Source of the DNA: Ectobius pallidus
Lineage: Eukaryota; Arthropoda; Insecta; Blattodea; Ectobiidae
Reading direction: 5' to 3'
Assembly: GCA_964059195.1 (NCBI GenBank)
Contig: CAXKWD010000001.1
Coordinates: forward strand, 153,996,532-154,060,531
DNA length: 64,000 bases
Under the pieces are notes generated by a model. The model ran no database searches and was not told the origin of the DNA. It saw only the letters and a list, made by a program, of their open reading frames with translations. Positions 33,363 to 43,069 of this stretch are shown here, in pieces. The position numbers and the translations under genes are program-made. Each line of letters starts with the position of its first letter. Position 1 is the first letter of the stretch.

Positions 33363-34360
33363 GTGAAAGCGTTACAGAAACAACATTAGGCCTACATAAA
33401 CAATATACAGGTAAATGAAAACTCTTAAAACAATGTGATATTACTGCTAATACTAAGATTTGTTAAAAACTTGCTATAATTTTATGAATACAATTTGTGG
33501 AAATTACTTTTTAGTAAATAGCCTATGGCAACAATTCAACAATTTTATTTGTAAAATAATTCAAAGCCTGTTCCTTCCTGAAAACTGATAAGTAAATAGC
33601 CTACTAGTGTATAGCTTAGACTTGTGTTAAAGGTTTTCTGTGTTCAGTTATGCAATTTATATGTTAAGAAGTATTGTGGAGGATGTTATTACAAACACAT
33701 TAAAACTTCAAAATATTTAATTAATAAACAACTATATAGGGTTACTGAGTTAAATATGTATACATTCTGATTATTCAGTTATAAAACATTGATGTTATTC
33801 GTATTTAAAACTTAATATTAAATGCTCACTCTTGGGTGACATTTATCAGTAAATTTGGCTTAAGCACTATGAAGGCTTTATTTTTTTTAGCTGAGTCCAT
33901 TGTAAGTCCATTATGAAACTTAGTATATAGGTAGCCTATTAGTATACAAATAACATATATTTAAAAAAAAAAATTAAAAGGGGTGTTTTTGAGATTTTCA
34001 AAAATATATTTTTTAACTTGTTCCAAAAAAATTGAAGTTAATGAAAGACAGTCATGTTATATATCAGGTTAAAGCCCATTAAAAACTGAAGAGAATAAAA
34101 CAAGTTTGAGCTCTCTAGGCCTAATAGTTTTTAAGTTATAGCATTTTTACTGTATCAAAATTTTGCAAAAAATACGATTTTTTAAGTTTTTGAATGGCTA
34201 TTACTAAAAAACTATTAGCCCAAAAAATTTAAAATTTTGTATTTTTCATCTGTTCTATGGCTATAACAACTGTACCAAATATCTTTGAAATCTAAAGGGG
34301 TAAGGTCCAAATTAATTCTTTTATTGGTTGATTTCACATGGAATGACCCTGCACTAGTGG

Positions 34361-36417
34361 TGAAACGCCCCCCCACTCCCACCAAGCCAGAAACTCCTCT
34401 TCTTCACCTTGCTTCTTGTTTCTTCTCTTCCGTGGACAGCGTGCTACCTTCTTGGGCCTCCCAACTTATTAAATTTGGCTTTTAAAGGAAGCGGGAAGGA
34501 ACATCTCATAACGAAGGGGATCTAAAAGGATTTAAATACCCTTCGCGACAGAGTGTTTATGAAAAACACAAAGTTTAAGAAGAAACTTATTGAGGACAGT
34601 TTATTTTAAATAAATAAATTCATAGGCTGATGGCCAACAAAATAAATTAATTGAGATCTTAGTTAAAATATTACTGATTGGTTAAAATCATTTTAGTGAA
34701 CATAGAAAATATTTACAGCATAATTAGGCTGATGGCCTAAATAATAACATACAAGCAATTCATTAAATAACATTAGTTTAAGCACATATGACACAATTAT
34801 CTTAAAATAGGCTGAATATGTACTCAGTATAAATTTACATCTTTCAGCCAAACAATTACATACTAGGTGAAACACTTCAAATATTTAAAGCATTTACAAG
34901 TTCTTACCTTATTGTTAACTTATTCGCCACACAGCTGTGTGTGGAAGGATTCCTATTATTTTTCTCCATGCTGTGCTTATGAGATGGCTACAAAATAATT
35001 TAGAAAACACATCTTTTCATGTCGCTGGCAAGACTCATCACTTTAAGTTAAATAAAATGAAAACAGATGGTGACCGGAAGAGAAAATTAAGTAACACTAG
35101 GTCCAAATAATAATTACTTTAATCTTAGATTCCAAAATAATAAGAAAGGACCCAACCTCAAAATAAAATATACAAGCCAACACTAGCACTTCGGTCACCA
35201 CGAATATTAATGGCTATTTATCCTCATTACAAAATTAAATAATAGATCAAGAAGCTTTAGATAAAATCAGATGAGACATACCTCCACGAGATGGAAAGAT
35301 GCGTTGTTTACAGCACGCCAAAATGGTAGCCATCTTATGTATTTGTCACCCATCGTGACAGCCTGACCGATGTATTACCCTATTTTTACTATTCCTCCCG
35401 GAATAGGCCCTCCGTTTACTTCATCCGCATGAGAGGTGCGAAAGCATGGTGCAAAAATAAATCTTACAAGGTACAATATAATAAATCAACCCAAGAAAAA
35501 TTCCCACGAAAGCCGGTTGGTCTGGCACAAAATAAAAAAAGAGCTACATTCCCAAAATTAAGTTCTTATAAGATCACAGCAAGACGAAGACAAAAAAAAA
35601 AACACTAGCTTCTGGTGTCGCTCACACCACGTTACTTTAATTCAACTTCAGCATCACTGACATAGAAAGAGCACTATGCTCCACAACACTCGCAGAATTC
35701 AAAACGAAACCAGGCCACCAAATTAAATATCCTATTTAAATCACTACACACATCTTTCTTAGACAAAACAGGTCTGATGGACCAGCAAAAGGAAGATGAC
35801 GCTTACCTTATAAGCTGACTGAAAGCGGCAACGCCGCCATTTTGTGTGTAAACCATGCTTACGACATCACTTTACGAATTCCATAAACAGAGAGAACGAG
35901 CATTAGCAGCTCCTCTGTTTATATAGGTCTTACCCCTACTCCTTTCATGTTGCCGTAATGCATATCCAATCAGTATGATGGATAAAAGCAGATTAAAACA
36001 AAAGACGAGCAGTATAAAATTCTATCGTATTACAAAGGAGAAAACAAACTGCTAAGGCACTGCTTCCTAACGACGCCAGCGCCGAACTGAGTAACCGGAA
36101 CAGCGAGGCAAGCTACATGGCCCCCACCACCACGGCCTCGGCGGGAGAGCAAACCGGACTAGTCTCGCAGCAGGCTTAAAATCAGCAAAAAGACCTGTCT
36201 AGCCTCAACAATCTGCGAGGAGCAGAAGACTTTATCACTAATTACATGCAATTGTGACGCAATAATGTCATACAGAATATTGTTTAACAAATATTAGGGA
36301 GTATTCAAACTATATGACAATAGCTTTACATTCATTCTTCCTCATTAAATAAATTATGAACTGTAGGGGCAAAGCAAAAATGCTAAAAGAACACAAATTA
36401 ACTGAAATATTGCCACA
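34361..36417 (-). repeat. Gypsy 3' LTR
   Basis: 2057 bases, TGTGGCAATATTTCAG...GGGGCGTTTCA on the minus strand. It shares all sequence with the 5' LTR apart from an A-run length difference (11 against 10) near 35600. Confidence 0.93.
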
Positions 36418-36435
36418 ATACTCCCCCTCTTTGAC
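36418..36435 (-). promoter_or_regulatory. Gypsy polypurine tract
   Basis: The minus strand reads GTCAAAGAGGGGGAGTAT directly before the 3' LTR start TGTGGC, the expected site of plus-strand priming. Confidence 0.75.
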
Positions 36436-37790
36436 TTGAAATATGTTTCTCCATTGAAACACATTTCAACAAGCTTGACAAAAGAGATCACATAATAAAG
36501 AATGTCCGAGTTAGACTAGATGTCTCCTCAACGACCCCCGACCCAAATCATGCAGCAGACAAAATAAAGAAGGATCATACCTTCAATTAGCGGTATTTCA
36601 CTCACACCTATGGCTTTTAAAGTCCATTATTTTCATACTTGTTCTTGCTTGCTGATAACTGCTAGATCCTGCTGCCTTCAAGGGTGTAGAAACGGATTGC
36701 GAGTCAGCGTCCTACGAACCCTCACAGAGATACTAGTCAGGTGGTCAGGTGGCTCGAAGAGTAAGACATCCTCCAACAAGGCATCCAGTGATTCTCCAAC
36801 ATCGTCAGCAACATGTCCTCCTGAAATTACAAGTCCAGCGGGAGAATACGGGCAGAAAACAGATAAATTGCATAATTAAAGCACCTTTTAAGCCTACACT
36901 ATTAAAGAAAGATACTTCAAAGACAAGACTGTTACGGTATTTAATGAAAGAAAATATTGGCAGCATGAAAATAGTAGGAGCTAAGTCAAAATTCATTCTT
37001 ACTATCTATTTACAATCAAAATTTTACATAGCACTGATAAACATATAGATTTTAAATTCATTAATGACAATATATATATACAGGCACACTTATTTGTACT
37101 AAACAAATGATTTAAATAATCTATATTCATCTTGCGTTCTCATTCATAATTTTAATAAAATTTCTCTACATAACCTAACTTTTATAACAATTGATAGTAG
37201 TTTGATTTTGAATAAGGTACAATTTTAAAGCTTTTAGTAAAACCCTATTCGTGCATAGATCTATAAGCTAAAATTGATTGTTTTAAAACAAAACTTACAT
37301 ATAAGAAAATAAATATTACCTTAAATCATTTAAATAAATACAGCAAAGACATTAATGTCTTGATATTTGTCATGATAAGTTTTTTCTTTAAAATAATGTA
37401 ATTTGCTCAGATTAGACAATAATCTGGCAAAGCATTAATCAAGCCTTTCACATAAAGCATATATTGTGTTTTGCTTTTGCTTTCAAGTCATGCATTATTG
37501 AAAATAAGTAAAGATACTCCATATATGTAGAGAAGCGGTTCCTCTTCTCCTACGGAGGGGCTCGCTTCAGTGCAGAGTCCAGTCCATATTTCTCCATCCC
37601 GTCAGCTGCAAGGAGGGACTCCCCGGAACTTCAGACATCGAGGTTCTTCTGTCGTACTCCCCAGCATTCACCACCGACTCGCCTAGACATGGTGTCGGAT
37701 GACAGGAGAAGAAGAAGGCCACTCTGCTTGCTATCTCAAGCTGTAAACTCACGTCTTAGAAGGGAGAAAGTCAGCTAAGCAGTCAGTCTA
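36436..37790 (-). other. Gypsy 3' untranslated region
   Basis: About 1.35 kb between the pol stop and the polypurine tract. The short frames here match nothing, and no envelope gene is present. Confidence 0.7.
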
Positions 37791-40700
37791 CTACGCTTTT
37801 TTGCAATGACTCACATGCGCTTTAATAGTTTTTTGAGTATCGGTATCCTCGAGTAAAACTGTCACGGGCGTCAGGAATTTAACTACGGAGAGCGGACCGC
37901 GAAATCTTTCTGCTAATTTAGCAGCAAATTTACTAATCGCTTTGCTCTTTGGAAAATTCTTTACATAAACCCTGTCTCCTACGTAAAAATTAACAGGTCT
38001 TCTATCAGCATTGTATCTCTCTTCTCGCTTTTGATGAGCCAACTTAAGGTTGTCAGCGGCCTTTTTCCAGGTCTGCCTGACAGTAGCAGCATCTTTAACT
38101 TCTGGCAAGAGATCGCCGATAGACCAAGCATTCGTTAAGGGACTATTGGGTTTGAAATTGAACATCAACTGGAATGGAGTATATTTATGAGATTCATGCA
38201 GGGCTGAATTGAAGGCATATTGCAGCCAGAACAGATTTCTGTCCCATGCAGCATGATCTTGTGAGTGGTATGCTATTAAAGCAGCCCTCAGATTGCGATT
38301 AAATCTTTCACTGGGATTGGCAGCCGGGTGAAAAGGAGCAGTCTTTATGTGTCTAATCCCCAAGGAAAAGCAGAACTGTTTGAATTTTCGAGAAATGAAG
38401 TACGAAGCATTATCTGATGCTATACTACGCGGAACTCCTACGACTGAAATTATTCTTTTAAGGCATTCTATGGTGGAATTAGTAGTTGCTTCTCTGACAG
38501 GAAATAACCAAACGAATTTTGAAAATGAATCTACTACTACTAAAATGAAGGTGTTACCAGTCCTAGTCCTAGGGAGTTTGCCGACGAAATCAATAAAGAT
38601 TCTGTCCAAAGGAGCTTTTGGCACTTCGGATGATAAAAATCCTAGTTTCGTGCACTGAGCCGGCTTTGCAGAGCCGCACTTTTGGCAAGCTCTAACCTGA
38701 GCTCTAATAAACCCATCCATGCCTTTCCATGTGAAGGAATCGCGAATTTTGGCTCGCGTCTTATAAAATCCTAGATGTCCACCAACCGGAGACTCATGGA
38801 AATATTTAAAAACCATGTCTCTTAACATCGATGGCAGCACAATCCTAGACGGAGATTTAGGCGCAGGAGCACTATACAATACATTATTCCTAAAGATGTA
38901 GTGAGGTACATCTTCTCCACTTTGTAAGCGGGCGATTAGCGGAGCAAGTTCTTCATCTTTGGCTTGGTGATCCTGTAATGCCGTAAATGCTAAGGGAAAA
39001 TCTCCCAGAATGTTACCCACCATTCCCGACAACTCTTTAGGCTCCTCGATACTGCAATCCGGACTGCCCAAGATCTCCTCCGGACTGAACATCCGAGTTA
39101 GAGCATCGGACACCTGATTCTCAGTAGCTCGGATATGCCTAGCCTTAAATTTGAATGCAGAGAGACGCACTGCCCATCTAGCGATCCTGCCGGTTGTCCG
39201 TGGCTTCGCTAAGACCCAGCTTAAGGCCTGACAGTCTGTCTCAAGATCAAATTCCACATGTTCAACATAGACCCTGAATTTCTCTACTGCAAACAAGACA
39301 GCGAGAGCTTCAAGCTCATACATTGAGTACATGCGTTCAGGAGCGGTCAAAGTCCTGGAAGCATAAGCTACAGGCCTTCTTCCCTCCTCGAATTCTTGCA
39401 AGAGAACAGAAGCTATGGCCACCGGTGAGGCGTCGCACTGAATTACAAATTTCTTAGAGAAGTCTGGCATGGCAAGCACAGGAGGATTCATAATGGCGGA
39501 CTTCAATTTTTCAAAACTTTCTTGGCAAGCAGGAGACCAGACAAATTTAGCACTTTTCTTTCTTAAATCATTTAAAGGGGAGGAAAGTTCAGCCATATTT
39601 GGTACAAACTTCCTGAAGAAGTTGACCATACCTATAAACCTGGCTACGCCCTTGGCATTCTTGGGAGGGGGAAATTTTCTAATTGCCTCGGTGCGTTCTG
39701 GGTCGATGGCAACGCCGTCAGCTGAAACCAGATGACCCAGAAATGACAGTCTCCTAGCGGCTATAGTAACCTTATCAGGATTGACCGTCAGTCCTGCGGC
39801 TCGTAGGCGCGAGAACACTTCTTGAAGATGCTGCAAATGCTCTTCAAAGGAATTAGAATAGAGAACCAAATCATCCAAATAATGATACACAAATTTAAAC
39901 TTTACGTCTGAAAAAATTTGATCTAGCAGTCTTGTAAGGACCTGGGCTCCTGTCGCTAATCCAAATGGGACTCTTAAAAATTCGAACGAGTTGTACGGTG
40001 TCGAAATAGCTGTCAAACGCCTTGAACGTTCAGTAAGGGGTATCTGATAGTAAGCCTGATTAAGATCCAGCGAAGAGAAAACTTTAGCACCCGAAAAGAA
40101 ACTGAAAGCAGTGTTAATGTCTGGAATAGGCACAGAATCTATCTTTATTTTGGCATTGAGGTGCCTGAAATCAACCACTGGCCTGAAGCGCCCATCACCC
40201 TTAGGCACCAAAAAGATAGGACTAGAATAGTTGGACTTGGAGACCTGAAGGACTCCTTGTTCAACCATTGCGTCAATATGTTCTTTCAAGATCTTCAACT
40301 TTGGTGGATTGAGGCGATAAGGAGCTCTACGAACCGGTTGATCATCAAGTAGCTCAATGTCATACTCTAATACATTAGTAAGACCCAGTTCCGGTGTCAA
40401 CACATCAGGAAAGTCTCGTAAAATCATACTAACTTGATCTCTGTCACTAGTCGACAAGTGAGACAAATCAACAGACACATTATTTACCATATCAGGGAAA
40501 AAATCTGAAGGATTTAAGAAATTAATCACTGAATCACCATGGGAAGAAATTAATTTAGAAAAAGGGGCACCATGGTACAAATCGAACTTACAAGATTCAC
40601 AAAATTTGAAATAACACTGTTTACTATCGAAATCCAGGATCAAACCAGCTTTCTTCATGAAAGGAAAGCCTAGAATTACAGGCATAAGTAAATCTTGTAC

Positions 40701-41417
40701 TACTACGAAGGGACAGAACCAAGTAAAGTTCCCTATCTTCAATTTCAGGCTTACTTCACCTACTATGGCAAGATTCTGATCACCAGCCGTACGTAACTTC
40801 AGCTCACTACTAACCAATCTCGGCGTGTGTTTGTTTACCAAACACATCCTGCAATAAGCATCGTTTGAGAGCAGAGAGACCGCTGAACCACTATCCACCA
40901 ATGCGGACAGTCTACATTTGTACAACTCTACTTCTATCATTGGCAAATGAGAATCTACAACTGCAGACAAATGGCGTGGGAAAGAATTATTTATGTCACA
41001 ATCATTACTGTCAAAATCGGGAGACAACTTCGGTATTTTCTTCTTCTTAGGCCTATTTCTCTTTCTACTATGCTTCATTCTTTGTCGATCCGGATCGAAC
41101 TTTTCCACTGGCAAACTTTCTTGCTTTACAAGCTCATGTTTACTTTGAATCGCTTCATTAGAAACTTTATTTACATTTAGGTTTCTTAAAATCTGTTTTC
41201 TAGAGCGTCTTTTGAGAAAAATACTGTTTACAAAAGTCCTAGAGGGGTAAAAACGGTCTGTCTGGCTTCTAGTGTCCGTCGAGTCTGTCTTGTGAACAAC
41301 AGAGGTCGTAGTCACCATCCTAGAGCTGATCAGGTCCCTAGCCGGCGCGTCAACGTCTTTAAAGTCGGTTTCGTTTGTCGTTACTACATCGTCAGTCATC
41401 TTTCTTTCACTCTTCAC
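37791..41417 (-). CDS. Gypsy Pol polyprotein (protease, RT, RNase H, integrase)
   Basis: 1208 residues with all domains in Ty3/Gypsy order. The retropepsin has LVDSGSAVSLLS near residue 174. Reverse transcriptase runs from about 365 to 560 with FLVPKGDGRFRPVVDFRHLN and the catalytic YLDD at about 513-516. RNase H spans about 655-780 (CDASPVAIAS; YELEALAVLFAVEKF). Integrase follows, with an HHCC zinc region (HLGFYK..CQKC), a D,D,E core (IDFVGKLP; SDNASYF; NPSERFN) and a GPY/F-like end (RFRGPLSVVKFL). No internal stop is seen. The frame opens directly after the gag UGA, in the same frame and without an ATG at its start, so it is probably made by stop readthrough. Confidence 0.93.
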   Translation of the reverse strand: MKSERKMTDDVVTTNETDFKDVDAPARDLISSRMVTTTSVVHKTDSTDTRSQTDRFYPSRTFVNSIFLKRRSRKQILRNLNVNKVSNEAIQSKHELVKQESLPVEKFDPDRQRMKHSRKRNRPKKKKIPKLSPDFDSNDCDINNSFPRHLSAVVDSHLPMIEVELYKCRLSALVDSGSAVSLLSNDAYCRMCLVNKHTPRLVSSELKLRTAGDQNLAIVGEVSLKLKIGNFTWFCPFVVVQDLLMPVILGFPFMKKAGLILDFDSKQCYFKFCESCKFDLYHGAPFSKLISSHGDSVINFLNPSDFFPDMVNNVSVDLSHLSTSDRDQVSMILRDFPDVLTPELGLTNVLEYDIELLDDQPVRRAPYRLNPPKLKILKEHIDAMVEQGVLQVSKSNYSSPIFLVPKGDGRFRPVVDFRHLNAKIKIDSVPIPDINTAFSFFSGAKVFSSLDLNQAYYQIPLTERSRRLTAISTPYNSFEFLRVPFGLATGAQVLTRLLDQIFSDVKFKFVYHYLDDLVLYSNSFEEHLQHLQEVFSRLRAAGLTVNPDKVTIAARRLSFLGHLVSADGVAIDPERTEAIRKFPPPKNAKGVARFIGMVNFFRKFVPNMAELSSPLNDLRKKSAKFVWSPACQESFEKLKSAIMNPPVLAMPDFSKKFVIQCDASPVAIASVLLQEFEEGRRPVAYASRTLTAPERMYSMYELEALAVLFAVEKFRVYVEHVEFDLETDCQALSWVLAKPRTTGRIARWAVRLSAFKFKARHIRATENQVSDALTRMFSPEEILGSPDCSIEEPKELSGMVGNILGDFPLAFTALQDHQAKDEELAPLIARLQSGEDVPHYIFRNNVLYSAPAPKSPSRIVLPSMLRDMVFKYFHESPVGGHLGFYKTRAKIRDSFTWKGMDGFIRAQVRACQKCGSAKPAQCTKLGFLSSEVPKAPLDRIFIDFVGKLPRTRTGNTFILVVVDSFSKFVWLFPVREATTNSTIECLKRIISVVGVPRSIASDNASYFISRKFKQFCFSLGIRHIKTAPFHPAANPSERFNRNLRAALIAYHSQDHAAWDRNLFWLQYAFNSALHESHKYTPFQLMFNFKPNSPLTNAWSIGDLLPEVKDAATVRQTWKKAADNLKLAHQKREERYNADRRPVNFYVGDRVYVKNFPKSKAISKFAAKLAERFRGPLSVVKFLTPVTVLLEDTDTQKTIKAHVSHCKKA

Positions 41418-41427
41418 GCTACAAGAA

Positions 41428-41470
41428 TTCTTACGATCACCCCGGGCCCTAGGGTGTGACCAATTTCAAT
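41428..41470 (-). promoter_or_regulatory. Gag-pol in-frame UGA with downstream hairpin (candidate readthrough signal)
   Basis: Gag ends at UGA (41468-41466), and pol continues in the same frame with no other stop. About 8-10 bases after the stop, CACCC and GGGTG can pair around a GC-rich GGGCCC loop (about 41438-41457). The layout resembles retroviral readthrough signals. Function is inferred from position only. Confidence 0.5.
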
Positions 41471-42833
41471 CAACAGAGCGATTCTGAACTACACGCGTTT
41501 GCCCATTGACTCTACTCCCACTTCTGCAGTCTCTCGCAATGTGTCCCAATTTGCCACAATTATAGCATTTGATTGGCTTTCTATTGTTGCCTGCTGCAAC
41601 ATGCTTTGTACTATTAAAATTACCACTAGGCCTAGACTGACTACTACTTAATCCGACCTGATTGTCAACTCTTAAGGAGTCAGAAAAGCTAATAGCATTC
41701 ACTTTGGCACATAAGGCCTCTAATTGCCTATATGAAGCCGGTCTGCTCTCAAACACGACACTCGATCGAGTAGTAGGTGACATACCTTCTATGATAGAGT
41801 CTACAATTTCGCTCTCAGGCATAGTAAGGCGGAACACTAGAGCACTCTTCTTAATACTGCGCGAGTATTCTGCTAGAGACTCATTATGCCCCTGAGTGCG
41901 ATAGAAATGCTTTGTTATTAAAGCAGCCCTGGCTCGCACAGGAACATAAGTGTCCAATAACCTCACATGGAAATCTTCAAGACCTAATCCACAATTAACC
42001 GCCTCTAACGCTACATCTCTTAATGAGCCAGTAAGCTTTGCAAACAAGTAGGCTAGCAAACTGTGTTCATCCAAGTGAAACACAGTTGCTTGGCTTCGCA
42101 GTTCACAGATGAAGTCAATAAATTCTAACACTTTGTCCACATTGTCATCTGAAAAATGCGTACAATTCTCAAGCATAGAGGCAAGTGGATGCGGGAGATT
42201 TGAAAATACTAGAGGCAAACTCTGCGCGCAGGGAAATGACCTGGCATTTTCCCTACCGACACTACTATCAAAATTTGAAAAGGCTGTCTGATGACCTACA
42301 CTCGCGTCAAATCTGGGATGTCTAGTTGGGAAAGAAAAGGAGTCCCTAACCTCTACGTTATGCGAAACCTCTTCTTGAACAAGCTCCCCGCTCACTGGAG
42401 CATTTACCTCCAAACCAGCTGATCTAACTTTGTTTAATATTTCACTGACTTTGCCCTTCAGCATTTGTACTTCTAACAGGAAGTCTGTTCCTGCGACTAA
42501 TTTTTCCAAGTCAGCAATGCGCTGACAGGCATGCAAAATTCTTGTTTTAAGTTTCTCTGACGGGACTTCACTACTTTCGAACTTTGAACTAGCACAATCT
42601 AATCTATCCTTCGCAACTGAAATTAAATCTTGGATATTAGACTCACCGAATAGATTTATGTCCACTTCCTTGTCTAGATTTTCAGTCAGTCTTTTCTTGA
42701 GATCTGCGACTAGGTCCTTGTCATCAGCTGGAAGACCTCTGATTAAGAGCTCGTATTTAATGTCTGTCTTCAATAAATGGTCAAGGTTAGGAATTATTCT
42801 GTCACCCTCAGAAGCCATATTTACATGAAACAT
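41466..42833 (-). CDS. Gypsy Gag protein
   Basis: 455 residues. The central part (about 190-350: FSNLPHPLASMLENCTHFSD, then the helical FIDFICELRSQATVFHLDEH and GHNESLAEYSRSIKKSALVF) has the character of a Ty3/Gypsy capsid. A CCHC zinc knuckle, CYNCGKLGHIARDC, lies about 20 residues from the end and binds genomic RNA. The ATG at 42833 lies about 240 bases after the 5' LTR. The stop is UGA in frame with pol. The reading frame is intact. Confidence 0.92.
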   Translation of the reverse strand: MFHVNMASEGDRIIPNLDHLLKTDIKYELLIRGLPADDKDLVADLKKRLTENLDKEVDINLFGESNIQDLISVAKDRLDCASSKFESSEVPSEKLKTRILHACQRIADLEKLVAGTDFLLEVQMLKGKVSEILNKVRSAGLEVNAPVSGELVQEEVSHNVEVRDSFSFPTRHPRFDASVGHQTAFSNFDSSVGRENARSFPCAQSLPLVFSNLPHPLASMLENCTHFSDDNVDKVLEFIDFICELRSQATVFHLDEHSLLAYLFAKLTGSLRDVALEAVNCGLGLEDFHVRLLDTYVPVRARAALITKHFYRTQGHNESLAEYSRSIKKSALVFRLTMPESEIVDSIIEGMSPTTRSSVVFESRPASYRQLEALCAKVNAISFSDSLRVDNQVGLSSSQSRPSGNFNSTKHVAAGNNRKPIKCYNCGKLGHIARDCRSGSRVNGQTRVVQNRSVD

Positions 42834-43052
42834 AGAAATGACAAGATATTAGTTCAAGCATAAAACAGAATACATAATAAAATAAACCCTTTGCTTCCTA
42901 ATTATAAAATTTTTTTTTTACCCTTTTGTCTTATTTACAAGCTAATTGCTTTATTACATGCGAGGGAAGTAATATATAGCAGCATTAAAATAAAAGTTAA
43001 AATCTGAAAGGGCTAAAAGCAGGCGTGGACAACCAATTGGTTTCATAAACCA

Positions 43053-43069
43053 CAGCTCTGCTTACCAGA
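43053..43069 (-). promoter_or_regulatory. Gypsy primer-binding site
   Basis: On the minus strand, TCTGGTAAGCAGAGCTG follows the 5' LTR directly. TGG at its third base fits pairing with a tRNA 3' CCA. The primer tRNA was not identified. Confidence 0.6.

Larger units (their letters stand above)
28266..34349 (+). mobile_element. Nearly full-length Sola-like DNA transposon
   Basis: The ends GGGTCATTCCATGTGAAATC face inwards, flanked by TGCA at 28262-28265 and 34350-34353. The inverted arms are about 590 bases (28266-28549 continued at 30140-30480, against 33760-34349). They enclose one transposase gene (30991-33362). A 1590-bp Harbinger sits in the left arm. Without it the element is about 4.5 kb. 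Termini, 4-bp TRCA-type target and transposase all match the element at 1581-5940. Only one frameshift breaks the gene, so the copy is fairly young. The class name is tentative. Confidence 0.85.

Noticed and set aside
36610..37752. Short frames between pol and the 3' LTR of the Gypsy element as an envelope gene
   Set aside because: All are under 100 codons, on mixed strands, without signal peptide, membrane segment or cleavage site.
38347..41250. Plus-strand frames opposite Gypsy pol
   Set aside because: They are shadows of the long minus-strand pol frame and show no family features.
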